A DNA stretch of 20,332 bases from a virus. Within the stretch, counting starts at the first letter, position 1; each line of letters opens with the position of its first letter. Under the pieces are notes generated by a model, which was not told the DNA's origin, searched no databases, and worked only from the letters and a program-made list of their open reading frames with translations. The position numbers and the translations under genes were made by a program. Shown here in pieces: positions 1 to 6,822 of the stretch. Location of the stretch: the IMG/VR virus record IMGVR_UViG_3300001748_000955, positions 1 through 20,332 of that record; one strand, written 5' to 3'.

Positions 1-854
1 CGCTCACACTTATCAGCTTCGCGATCATACCCCTGAGCACGCATCCACTTACCAACATCAGTATATGGAACACCCATACCAAGAATCATTTCGCTCTCAA
101 CATTAAACGATGGTCTATCGTATTCTGGATCATCGAAAAGTGATTGAGCAAATTCTCTGTGAGTCATTCCTCCTTTTATTTCTTCAAGAAAGTAACGATA
201 ATATGGATCGTCTTTAGAGGGAATTTTAGTATTAATTGGTTCAGACTGAAAGTTGCTCTTAGTTTCAATCAAGAGATTACGAATTGTTGGATATTCTCTT
301 TTATAATAGTTGAAAACTGGAATTTTGTTGTCAAATACGTCTCTACGCCAGAAGAAGTAAAATGTTCTTCTACGAATTTGTGGGTTACCATGAAGTAGCG
401 TCTTAGTGATGAAGATAGACATGTTATATCCAGCTTCATTAGCAATCTTATTTAGTTTTTCTCTCATGAACTTACCAACGCTTGTAGCGAGAGCCGGAGC
501 ATTTTCACCCCAAAGAACTTTGGGACGAATTTCGTTCAACACCATGTGTGTAGATTTTTCCATCCACTGGTTATTCTGATTATGTTCACCATAGCTTGAA
601 TGGTAACTGCTCAAACCAGCGCAAGGACAGACCGAAGAAACTACATCTACGTTTTCGAAAGTTTTCGGAGCATTTTCTGAATCGAGTATATGATAAGGAA
701 TGTTATAGCCATTCTCCTTATAATGATTGATAAGATGTTTCTCGTTATCAGTGAATCCTGAGTAAGTAAGAATATATTTAGGTTTAGTACCATATACTTT
801 ATCCGAAGCAAGGACTTCTCCGCCAATAAGCGGTATAATAGCAGCATGATCCAT
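1..854 (-). CDS. C5-cytosine DNA methyltransferase-like protein (partial, C-terminus beyond left edge)
   Basis: My translation of the minus strand from ATG at 854 stays open to base 1 (284 codons, no stop). It has the ordered motifs of C5-cytosine DNA methyltransferases: a catalytic Pro-Cys (CPCAGLSSY, Cys78), the Glu-Asn of motif VI (GENAP, about 116-120) and the motif VIII basic block (PQIRRRTF, about 158-165). The SAM-binding N-terminus is less typical (IIPLIGGEVLAS near residue 6). The family transfers a methyl group from SAM to C5 of cytosine through a covalent Cys intermediate. The start overlaps the stop of the upstream gene by one base (TAATG), so it is the last visible gene of the modification operon. 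C5 methylation is odd in a phage that also encodes a dCMP hydroxymethylase. The target-recognition region and C-terminus are not visible, so specificity and activity are open. Confidence 0.8.
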   Translation of the reverse strand, partial: MDHAAIIPLIGGEVLASDKVYGTKPKYILTYSGFTDNEKHLINHYKENGYNIPYHILDSENAPKTFENVDVVSSVCPCAGLSSYHSSYGEHNQNNQWMEKSTHMVLNEIRPKVLWGENAPALATSVGKFMREKLNKIANEAGYNMSIFITKTLLHGNPQIRRRTFYFFWRRDVFDNKIPVFNYYKREYPTIRNLLIETKSNFQSEPINTKIPSKDDPYYRYFLEEIKGGMTHREFAQSLFDDPEYDRPSFNVESEMILGMGVPYTDVGKWMRAQGYDREADKCE

Positions 855-1972
855 TAGTCGAACAGAGCCTCCAATTCTTTTCTTTGTACACTCTTATCGA
901 GTGGATGATTATCATATAAGCATTCTTTTTGTGCTTTTGCAAGGGCTGCTAATTCTGAAGTGCTCATTCCTTCAATTTTAGCGATCGTATTTCCAACATA
1001 TACATCTCCGTAAATAGCACCTTCTTTGTCTGAGCAAAGAAGAATTGATTGTACGTCTGCTACTTGTTGAACACGCGATCTCCACCAACCAGAACCTTCG
1101 TGATAGTAGGTCGGCATCAAACATCCCCAGTTCTGATTGTAAATTCTACACATGTCTGGTTCTTTTACGCGATAAGTCTGTATGCCCTGTGTCTGCTTTG
1201 TTTCTCTACGAGGACCAAAGTTCTTGTGTGGCCAAGTCAGAGTTTGTTTATTGAACCAACTCATAGTTTTGCTCTGTACGATAGAAGAGAAAATCCAGCA
1301 ACGTTCTTTTTCTTCTGGAGCAATAACTGTCTCTTCTTCGCCAAAGAAGTCCATAATACCGCGATCTTCACCATAGTTGTTTTCTGGACAACGATTAAGA
1401 TTGTACGGGTTTGGATTGTATCGAATGATTTCACCATTCCAATTTAAACGAAACTTTGAGTTATCACCACCAGCGAAGGCGCAGAGCATCAGTTTGTTCT
1501 TTTTCTGATTTACGATTTCGCAACCTTGGATAAAGATATCAATATGATTTCCAAGTTCTTCAATTGGAGTATTTCCGCAATAAAGATCTGCGAGATACTT
1601 GTTTGTGTGGTAGTTAAGGAAAGGCTCATTGCGATGTTCTTCGAGGTTCTTCTTATAAACCTGAAATGAATAAGCAACTTCAGCAACCTGCCAGTCATCG
1701 TTTCCAAGAATAGCATCAGGCCGTGCTGTCAGCGCATAAAGCGCGTCAAACGCATAGTGGCTAAAAGATTTTACAGAAGCAAGATAGATAATAACCTTGT
1801 CGTAACCAGAAAGATCTTCGCCAATAGATACAGGTCTTTGATCAATTTCATGGCCCATGTCTTCTAAACACCGTATGAGCGAATAATGCGAATTGAGAAT
1901 TTTAAGTTCTTTTGTAAGAAAATAGTCTCTTGTGCACTGCTCTTTATTGAACCCTGTAATTAAAATTTTCAT
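854..1972 (-). CDS. Putative glycosyltransferase, possibly beta-glucosyltransferase-like
   Basis: A 372-aa protein starting MKILITGF, a Rossmann-type first strand. A second strand-like stretch follows near residue 57 (GYDKVIIYLASVKSF). The C-terminal part (about 300-360) has an Arg-rich turn (WWRSRVQQVADV) followed by a helical tail, resembling the donor-binding domain of GT-B enzymes. By eye the overall pattern (MKI start, DYDxLIV-like strand, Arg before a helix near the C-terminus) recalls T4 beta-glucosyltransferase, but identity is low and I cannot confirm it. Its place between a clear GT-B glycosyltransferase and a C5-methyltransferase-like gene, in one operon with dCMP hydroxymethylase, supports a role in modifying DNA bases. 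GGAG lies about 7 nt before the ATG. It could instead be an unrelated phage-specific protein. Confidence 0.5.
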   Translation of the reverse strand: MKILITGFNKEQCTRDYFLTKELKILNSHYSLIRCLEDMGHEIDQRPVSIGEDLSGYDKVIIYLASVKSFSHYAFDALYALTARPDAILGNDDWQVAEVAYSFQVYKKNLEEHRNEPFLNYHTNKYLADLYCGNTPIEELGNHIDIFIQGCEIVNQKKNKLMLCAFAGGDNSKFRLNWNGEIIRYNPNPYNLNRCPENNYGEDRGIMDFFGEEETVIAPEEKERCWIFSSIVQSKTMSWFNKQTLTWPHKNFGPRRETKQTQGIQTYRVKEPDMCRIYNQNWGCLMPTYYHEGSGWWRSRVQQVADVQSILLCSDKEGAIYGDVYVGNTIAKIEGMSTSELAALAKAQKECLYDNHPLDKSVQRKELEALFD

Positions 1973-1984
1973 AATGCGTCTCCA

Positions 1985-3064
1985 TTATATGAAGAATGAA
2001 GTCAAATCTTTAGACTCATTCTTGTAGTTATCAATAGTTTTATCAACAATATTTTCTATATTAGACTTCCATCTTTCAACAGAATGTTTTTCTTTTGTTC
2101 GTTCTGAGATTTCTACACGTTCCTCGAAAGAAACTTTCTTAAAATCTCGTACAATTTCTTCAAGTTCACCGGGTTTAACCGTGGTTTTTACCTTGACTAT
2201 ATCCCTATTTATTGCCGGAATACACTCCGAAGCGTGAGTTTCTGAAGAATTTGTAACTAAAATTGTTGGTAATCCATGTGCAAGAGCTTCAAGAGCAGTA
2301 ATACCCCAAGTTTCTGATGGACAAGTAGAAATATAGCAACTTGCTTGAGACATCTTTTTCATTGTTTCGATATAGCTAAGACCGCGAATTACTTCGTTCG
2401 GAGCTTCCCAATGTAAGTTTTCTTCGTGATATTTTTTGTGTTCGCCATACAACAATTCAGAAACATAGCTCGTAAGAACGATATTGTGAAGACCAGAGTT
2501 TTTAAGTTTGTTGTGCATCCAAAATGGGTTTTTAGTTTTATCGGTTCTACCAACAGTCACGGCGTCATATTCTGCTTCTGCTACAACTTCAGTTCCATGG
2601 CTAAACGAAGAATTGATGAAACCACCATTCAAATCAAGAGGTTTACTTTCTACTCTTCGTGATAGTTTGTCCATACCCTGCCATTGATGTTCGCTCACCA
2701 TGGAAAGGGTTCCATTCTTAGAAAGAAACTCTTGCATAGATTTTACATGACCAAGTTTAGAAATACCACCGGCACCAGTATGGCTAATCCAAAGGATAGG
2801 AACTTTCACTACGGCTTGTAGTTTAACAGTGATCGGGTCATTGTCATAATTTACAATGATCACATCAGGCTGGTGATGATCGGCTGCAGCAGAGATTAAG
2901 TCTGTGACGCGTCTCTTCTTTCTATCTTCGTCTGTAAAATGTACAGGGATTACATTATCAAAGTTTTGATATATCAATTGTGCAAAACGTTCTATCCCGC
3001 CAATTACAACAGGATCAGAAATTTTAATATTGTTACGAGTAAAATATGGAAGAAGTATTTTCAC
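1985..3064 (-). CDS. GT-B glycosyltransferase (GT4-like), probable base-modification enzyme
   Basis: A 359-aa protein. The N-terminal Rossmann half has an acceptor-side glycine loop (IGGIERFA, about 21-28). The C-terminal half carries the retaining GT4 signature: E251, seven residues, E259, then AHGLP (about 250-267), which binds the nucleotide-sugar donor. The family moves a sugar from a nucleotide sugar to an acceptor. Here the likely acceptor is hydroxymethylcytosine in phage DNA, because the gene sits in the hydroxymethylase operon; that is inference. The start is GTG at 3064-3062, giving a GTGA overlap with the upstream TGA, so translation is probably coupled. The stop is 12 nt before the next gene. 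T4 alpha-glucosyltransferase is the closest functional analogue I can suggest. A role in modifying surface glycans cannot be excluded. Confidence 0.8.
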   Translation of the reverse strand: MKILLPYFTRNNIKISDPVVIGGIERFAQLIYQNFDNVIPVHFTDEDRKKRRVTDLISAAADHHQPDVIIVNYDNDPITVKLQAVVKVPILWISHTGAGGISKLGHVKSMQEFLSKNGTLSMVSEHQWQGMDKLSRRVESKPLDLNGGFINSSFSHGTEVVAEAEYDAVTVGRTDKTKNPFWMHNKLKNSGLHNIVLTSYVSELLYGEHKKYHEENLHWEAPNEVIRGLSYIETMKKMSQASCYISTCPSETWGITALEALAHGLPTILVTNSSETHASECIPAINRDIVKVKTTVKPGELEEIVRDFKKVSFEERVEISERTKEKHSVERWKSNIENIVDKTIDNYKNESKDLTSFFI

Positions 3065-3714
3065 TTAGTCGCCTCATATTGTCTTCGCCATTCGCCATAG
3101 TCATTTTCTAAAAGAGCCCAATGCAGTTTAGTAGTTTTTTCAAAATTTAAAATTCTACGATCCCAAATAACCCATGCATAGGCGATCATGCCACCAGTTT
3201 GATCTTGTTTTTCTACGGGTTCTACGTGACCTTGATCGAACTTAACTCTATCGCTCAAAAATATAATATCACTTGGTGGGTAATTTGTAAACAGCTTATT
3301 TCGTTTTTTTCCTTCAAGGAACGTCAAACGAACAAACATTGCTACATAAGGATATTCTTTTACTGCCTTTTCGGCAATTTTTCGAGGAAGATCTTTATGG
3401 TACGGCGGATTTGTAACCAATCCATCATAGCCTTCCGGTCTTTCTAAATCAAGTACGCCGACGCCGGTCGCAACTTCCACGAGATTGTTGTCATATTCAT
3501 TTAAGTCGAACGATTTTACATTATGACCGTTTCGTTCGAGTTCAATCGAAATATTACCTCGGCCTGCGCAAGGCTCGACAACATTCTGTGGAGGGCGAAC
3601 GTATTTACATAAAATATAAGTTGCTAATGGTGGTGTAGGATAAAAATCGTTTTTTCTTCGATTGCTATCTTGTTTATTCACTCCAACGTAAATGTCTTTT
3701 AAGTTATTTGCCAT
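3061..3714 (-). CDS. DNA methyltransferase, NPPY type (adenine-N6 or cytosine-N4)
   Basis: A 217-aa class I SAM-dependent methyltransferase. It has an N-terminal DFYPTPP element common in phage methyltransferases (about 23-29), SAM motif I (VEPCAGRG, about 46-53), an acidic residue after the next strand (SFDLNE, about 68-73), and catalytic motif IV TNPPY (101-105). NPPY marks amino-methyltransferases of the N6-adenine/N4-cytosine class, which flip the base and methylate the exocyclic amine. There is no obvious separate target-recognition domain, so it resembles short Dam-like or orphan phage enzymes. Its first 11 nt overlap the end of the dCMP deaminase gene, and its stop overlaps the GTG of the glycosyltransferase. 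It probably adds a second layer of modification for restriction avoidance. The target site is unknown. Confidence 0.78.
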   Translation of the reverse strand: MANNLKDIYVGVNKQDSNRRKNDFYPTPPLATYILCKYVRPPQNVVEPCAGRGNISIELERNGHNVKSFDLNEYDNNLVEVATGVGVLDLERPEGYDGLVTNPPYHKDLPRKIAEKAVKEYPYVAMFVRLTFLEGKKRNKLFTNYPPSDIIFLSDRVKFDQGHVEPVEKQDQTGGMIAYAWVIWDRRILNFEKTTKLHWALLENDYGEWRRQYEATK

Positions 3715-4168
3715 CTAATTCACAATCAATATATTCATATTCTACGCCAGCTTCACGAAACATCGTTTCGCTAAGCTTAAATGATTCTATCCAATATTCT
3801 GGATAATCCTTTTGAGGCATTACAACTCTTTTGATACCTACTTGAATTACGCCTTTTGCGCAATCTGAACAGCAGGGAAGTCCCCAGATATAAAGTGTAG
3901 CGCCATCAAGAGATACACCGTTATAAGTAGCGTTGTAAATCGCGTTCATTTCAGCATGTACGATGAATTTATATTTATGCTCTTTTATTTGCCAACGAGG
4001 TTCAAGATCTTCTCTTACTCCTCGAGCAAAACCATTATATCCTTGAGAAAGTACTTGGCCTTTATGACCAATAGCAACAGCTCCAATTTTTGAACTAGTA
4101 TCTTTAGACCAAGTAGATACTTCTTTTGCTAATTTGAGATATCTAATATCCCATTTATTGCTTTTCAT
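3704..4168 (-). CDS. cd: Deoxycytidylate (dCMP) deaminase
   Basis: A 154-aa protein with the zinc-dependent cytidine deaminase core: HAE at 71-73 (zinc His plus catalytic Glu) and the zinc cysteines C100 and C103 in CCSDCAKG. The N-terminal SKIGAVAI and GYNGFARG segments are typical of dCMP deaminases. It converts dCMP to dUMP, feeding dTTP synthesis and balancing dCMP use with the hydroxymethylase upstream. It is somewhat shorter than T4 Cd as I recall it (about 190 aa). I chose the ATG at 4168 because it overlaps the gp42 stop (TGATG) and has GAGGAAC 7 nt upstream; a TTG one codon earlier is possible. Residues before the first zinc cysteine read LPC-C rather than SPC, a minor variation. Confidence 0.9.
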   Translation of the reverse strand: MKSNKWDIRYLKLAKEVSTWSKDTSSKIGAVAIGHKGQVLSQGYNGFARGVREDLEPRWQIKEHKYKFIVHAEMNAIYNATYNGVSLDGATLYIWGLPCCSDCAKGVIQVGIKRVVMPQKDYPEYWIESFKLSETMFREAGVEYEYIDCELDGK

Positions 4169-4824
4169 CAAATCAGTTCCTCTATAAACTTAAAGTGACG
4201 TTCATAAACGTGAAGAGATGAAGCTGTCCAAATTAGATCACCAACTTCAATACGAAGTTCATTGGCGAGCTTACTTTGAACATACCTCGCCCACGCGAAA
4301 TCATTGTTCGCGCCGAATACCGCATCGTTGCTCCTGAGAATGTAGTGAGAATGAAGTTTGTCATTACGAATATGAAAAGAATTTGCAAAGGTGCAAATAA
4401 AGTCATTCATTTCGTCTTCACGATAATCGTCATGTATGGATGGGCGATTATAAATCATCGCGGCCCGGCGGCTATTTGGATTGCGAAGAAGTTCAGTTAG
4501 TACATTTGTATACTGATTTCCGTTCTTCTCGGAAAAGATTAAGTATCCATAATTGGAATTAATGCGCCCGTGTTTTGACGAAACGTCTTTCCAGATTTGT
4601 GGCGTATCTCCAGGAATATCTTCGACATAAAGAGACTGAGACTCGTACCAAGCAAGCTCGCGCGCGATATAGTCATAATTCGGTTTTCGAATAATCCAGT
4701 CCTCGTCAACTAAAAAAGACTCGCCGATGATTTCCACGGTTTTTACGCCGGTTTTATCAACGACAAAGTCTTCGTCTTTATATTTTTGAATAAGTTTGTT
4801 TCGAATATCACTTACTGTTTGCAT
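4168..4824 (-). CDS. 42: dCMP hydroxymethylase (T4 gp42 family)
   Basis: A 218-aa thymidylate-synthase-fold enzyme with strong resemblance to T4 gp42: DKTGVKTVEIIG near residue 23, INSNYG at 88, RRAAMIYNRPS near 119, catalytic Cys144 (DFICTF), RSNDAVFGANND (164-175) and SLHVYERH (203-210). Asp175 stands where thymidylate synthase has Asn, the substitution linked to choosing dCMP over dUMP, so this is a hydroxymethylase and not a thymidylate synthase. It uses methylene-tetrahydrofolate to make 5-hydroxymethyl-dCMP. It is shorter than T4 gp42 (246 aa) at both ends. It is the first gene of the modification operon, with AGGAG 5 nt before the ATG and a consensus early promoter 45-73 nt upstream. 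The phage therefore probably carries hydroxymethylcytosine or a derivative of it. Confidence 0.95.
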   Translation of the reverse strand: MQTVSDIRNKLIQKYKDEDFVVDKTGVKTVEIIGESFLVDEDWIIRKPNYDYIARELAWYESQSLYVEDIPGDTPQIWKDVSSKHGRINSNYGYLIFSEKNGNQYTNVLTELLRNPNSRRAAMIYNRPSIHDDYREDEMNDFICTFANSFHIRNDKLHSHYILRSNDAVFGANNDFAWARYVQSKLANELRIEVGDLIWTASSLHVYERHFKFIEELI

Positions 4825-4868
4825 AAATTCTCCTATGAAAATTGGGAAATGTCTAGACTCTTGATCTT

Positions 4869-4897
4869 ATTATATAATATTGGATCATCAATGTCAA
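4869..4897 (-). promoter_or_regulatory. Early sigma70-type promoter of the modification operon
   Basis: On the minus strand: TTGACA (4897-4892), 17-nt spacer, TATAAT (4874-4869), a perfect match to the E. coli consensus. It points at gp42 with predicted transcription start near 4862. The site lies inside the reading frame of the broken nuclease-like gene upstream. Confidence 0.88.
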
Positions 4898-5045
4898 CAA
4901 GAACTTTGAAGTCTTTTTTGAGAAATCCAGCAATAATTCGACGATCCTTCGAGTTCTGAATGTTTGAAAAGCGTCTTTGTCCAGGCGGAGGAGCTTCCCA
5001 GATCTTGATTGTTTTTTCGCCCAGTCGATCTGAAGGATTTTGAAC

Positions 5046-5132
5046 TATGAACCAGCGATCTGCGTTGAGACATTTATCAAGCTGATTTTATGAACCAGCG
5101 ATCTGCGTTGAGACATTTATCAAGCTGATTTT
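5046..5132. repeat. Exact tandem direct repeat, period 43 bp, two copies
   Basis: Bases 5046-5089 and 5089-5132 are identical over 44 nt at an offset of 43, with no mismatch. Each copy begins TATGAACCAGCGATC and ends AAGCTGATTTT. The duplication shifts the frame of the gene on the minus strand. Confidence 0.97.
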
Positions 5133-5383
5133 GTGCAACACGCCCATCTCGTTGTGTAATGGGAACAGTGAAAGCTTGCATAACAGTTCCTCGAGTTGCA
5201 TAAGACTTGAAGAAGTGATAAAGTGTCATAAACTTGACTTCACAGCGCTTACCATCAATCAGCATGTCCATAGTACCATCAAATGGATCTGTCGCCATTT
5301 CTACTACAGATCCATTCTTTTCAAAATAGTCCTTTACGACTTTTTCAGCAAAATAGCCAAGTGATATAATTTTTTCTTTGACA

Positions 5384-5812
5384 TTATACGTCATAATGTT
5401 GAATTCCTTCGTCGTAATCAGTAAGAGTGGTTACAGTAATAGTACTATCTTCTTCATTGAATTCAAATTGAATTTCGCGCTTGCGATTGAAAATATCATG
5501 TTCTATCGACTGGCCAGGAATTTCACCGCGACAGTACGAAACGAAAAAGCTCGCATAGTTGATTAGGTCTTTTGCGCTATCTTCAAGACTTTCAAAATTA
5601 GGATCATATCCATCAGTTTGCATAGCTTCCATGACAGACTTCATACGAAGCATCTTAGCGTGCATGATGTCGTGAATTGTAATCACACCATTCGGATAAT
5701 AGTCTGCTTGTTTCACTGTAGAGTTTGGATTTTGATAGTCGCGGCTCTTTCGTAGCTGCAAGTCCATACATTCTTGTAGTACCTTGACGGATTCTGGATT
5801 TTCGATTGTCAT
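5384..5812 (-). CDS. DUF1599-like (nucleotide-modification-associated) protein
   Basis: A 142-aa, mostly helical protein. The stretch LRKSRDYQNPNSTVKQADYY (about 20-39), followed by a helix with KMLRMKSV and an ESLEDSAKDLINYASFF segment (about 85-101), resembles the DUF1599 'nucleotide modification associated' family, which is thought to be related to all-alpha MazG-type pyrophosphatases; this is by eye. It sits just upstream of the hydroxymethylase operon, which suits a role in nucleotide-pool control or base modification. I chose the ATG at 5812 because AAGGAG lies 6-7 nt upstream; a longer frame starts inside the GIY-YIG gene and lacks such a site. Its last 11 nt overlap the next gene. The exact reaction is unknown. 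Confidence 0.7.
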   Translation of the reverse strand: MTIENPESVKVLQECMDLQLRKSRDYQNPNSTVKQADYYPNGVITIHDIMHAKMLRMKSVMEAMQTDGYDPNFESLEDSAKDLINYASFFVSYCRGEIPGQSIEHDIFNRKREIQFEFNEEDSTITVTTLTDYDEGIQHYDV

Positions 5813-5822
5813 ATCATCTCCT

Positions 5823-6323
5823 TTAAATTCTGGAACCGTGTCCTTTGATTTCAAAATTGAGCTTTGGTTTATAAGTTTTAATTGTTGCAGACTCGAGCAG
5901 TTCTGACATGCCTCCAATATTAAACTTATTAGTATTGATATATTTTATCACAACATTTATAGTTTGTAAACCGTTTTCTTTCATATACTCACGATACTTT
6001 CGCCCTGACGACTCAGAGTCAATCTTCATTTGAAAACTATCACGATGCTGTTTTTGGCGCGTGTGAATAGTTTGTGTTTTAGAATCAGTCTTTCCTACAT
6101 AAAGCACATCATCATTATATAACCAAATATAGACACCTTTAGCTTCACTCGCTAAAAACTTTTTGCCTCTTTTTTCTATCCCAGAGTCAGAAGTGATGTA
6201 GGATTGATCGGGAGTAACAGTCAAGGTAACGTTACCATAGGTTTCAGCCTCTTTCCAATAAGAGTCTATGTTATCATATACATACTTTTCAAGCAGATCA
6301 GCTAAATTAGATAAAGCAGACAT
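5823..6323 (-). CDS. Free-standing GIY-YIG endonuclease
   Basis: A 166-aa protein. Residues 63-80 carry the GIY-YIG core as GVYIWLYNDDVLYVGKTD. A basic helix with Arg and His follows (IHTRQKQHRDSF), then the catalytic Glu in SELLESATI (about 146) and Asn in KLNFEI. The N-terminal 60 residues are unassigned. In T4-like phages such free-standing GIY-YIG genes (Seg family) act as homing endonucleases; repair or host-degradation roles are also possible. ATG 6323 is preferred because AGGA lies 9-13 nt upstream; the ATG at 6332 is only 2 nt from the same site. It lies between small unknown genes and the DUF1599-like gene, with tight spacing on both sides. Confidence 0.82.
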   Translation of the reverse strand: MSALSNLADLLEKYVYDNIDSYWKEAETYGNVTLTVTPDQSYITSDSGIEKRGKKFLASEAKGVYIWLYNDDVLYVGKTDSKTQTIHTRQKQHRDSFQMKIDSESSGRKYREYMKENGLQTINVVIKYINTNKFNIGGMSELLESATIKTYKPKLNFEIKGHGSRI

Positions 6324-6337
6324 TTCTAACATTCCTA

Positions 6338-6616
6338 TTAGCGATTGTACACATAAACGTCAGCAGTAGCAGCATCGGGAAGACGAACGCACTGAGCTTT
6401 TCCGTAGATGCCGCCGTTGCGATACTGACGATACTTCCATGCGTTAGGGTTGTTCTTACCCAAGCGACCCTGAAGCTTTACGTATTGAGTAGTGCCATAA
6501 GCATAGTTACCGAGCTTGACAACAGTACGCAGACCGTCAACCGCGGCTTGGTCTTCAGAATGAACCTGGCCGTTGACCATACGAACAGTGAAGCGATAAG
6601 CAGAAGTGCGGTTCAT
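6338..6616 (-). CDS. Small basic hypothetical protein (92 aa)
   Basis: Not recognised. The 92-aa product is rich in Arg, Tyr, Gly and Asn (KYRQYRNGGIYGKAQCVRL near 60-80), with alternating strand-like segments and no membrane stretch or known catalytic motif. The start ATG overlaps the upstream stop as ATGA, with GGAG about 9 nt before it. Base composition looks richer in G+C than its neighbours. It lies in the small-gene run transcribed from the early promoters at 6822 and 7563, so an early accessory (host-takeover or defence-related) role is possible but unproven. Confidence 0.65.
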   Translation of the reverse strand: MNRTSAYRFTVRMVNGQVHSEDQAAVDGLRTVVKLGNYAYGTTQYVKLQGRLGKNNPNAWKYRQYRNGGIYGKAQCVRLPDAATADVYVYNR

Positions 6617-6765
6617 AGACTAACTCCTTCGGTTTCAAAACCGTTTGAATAACGATAAAATACAACCCAGTATTCTTTTACGGGTTGTATAAAGTTCATC
6701 ATTTCACGGGAGTTTGAAAACTCCCGTTCTGAACCGCTCGCCATATGTTTCGCTATTAATTTCAT
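6613..6765 (-). CDS. Small hypothetical protein (50 aa) behind an early promoter cassette
   Basis: A 50-aa product starting MKLIAKHMASGSEREFSN. I chose the ATG at 6765 because it follows the promoter-leader cassette directly, with GAAAGGA about 8 nt upstream; a longer in-frame extension would run back through the promoter. There is no recognised domain; the C-terminal half (VKEYWVVFYRYSNGFE) looks like a beta hairpin. Its stop overlaps the next gene's start (ATGA). Confidence 0.65.
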   Translation of the reverse strand: MKLIAKHMASGSEREFSNSREMMNFIQPVKEYWVVFYRYSNGFETEGVSL

Positions 6766-6793
6766 AATAGGTCCTTTCGTTTTACCTATTATT

Positions 6794-6822
6794 AGTATAT
6801 ACTGATTCGGATCAAATGTCAA
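6794..6822 (-). promoter_or_regulatory. Early promoter cassette B
   Basis: Minus strand TTGACA (6822-6817), 17-nt spacer, TATACT (6799-6794), then a leader containing TAATAGGTAAAACGAAAGG directly before the 50-aa gene. The leader is shared with the cassette at 17713 on the plus strand, and the -35 and spacer with the one at 7563. Confidence 0.85.

Larger units (their letters stand above)
4833..5394 (-). pseudogene. PD-(D/E)XK nuclease-like gene broken by a 43-bp tandem duplication
   Basis: From ATG 5394 the frame reads 105 residues and stops at 5077 inside the second copy of a 43-bp direct repeat. If one copy is removed, the frame continues without a stop to TAG at 4835-4833, giving 172 aa (519 nt, an exact multiple of three) and ending 8 nt before the gp42 start. 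The restored tail is ordinary coding sequence (IKIWEAPPPGQRRF, RRIIAGFLKKDFKVLVDI). The N-terminal half has a nuclease-like pattern: Glu in GYFAEKVV, Asp in DPFDGTMD, then EVKF (about residues 14-55). The function is inferred from this pattern only. It overlaps the upstream DUF1599-like gene by 11 nt. The lesion is a recent mutation or an assembly error; if it is the latter, the gene is intact. Confidence 0.8.

Noticed and set aside
1045-1447. Plus-strand frames opposite the putative glycosyltransferase gene
   Set aside because: They are antisense to a long, tightly coupled gene with clear ribosome site and overlaps; no promoter or ribosome site precedes them.
5046-5132. CRISPR-like or origin iteron repeat
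   Set aside because: Only two directly abutting copies with no spacer, inside a coding frame; a simple tandem duplication explains it.
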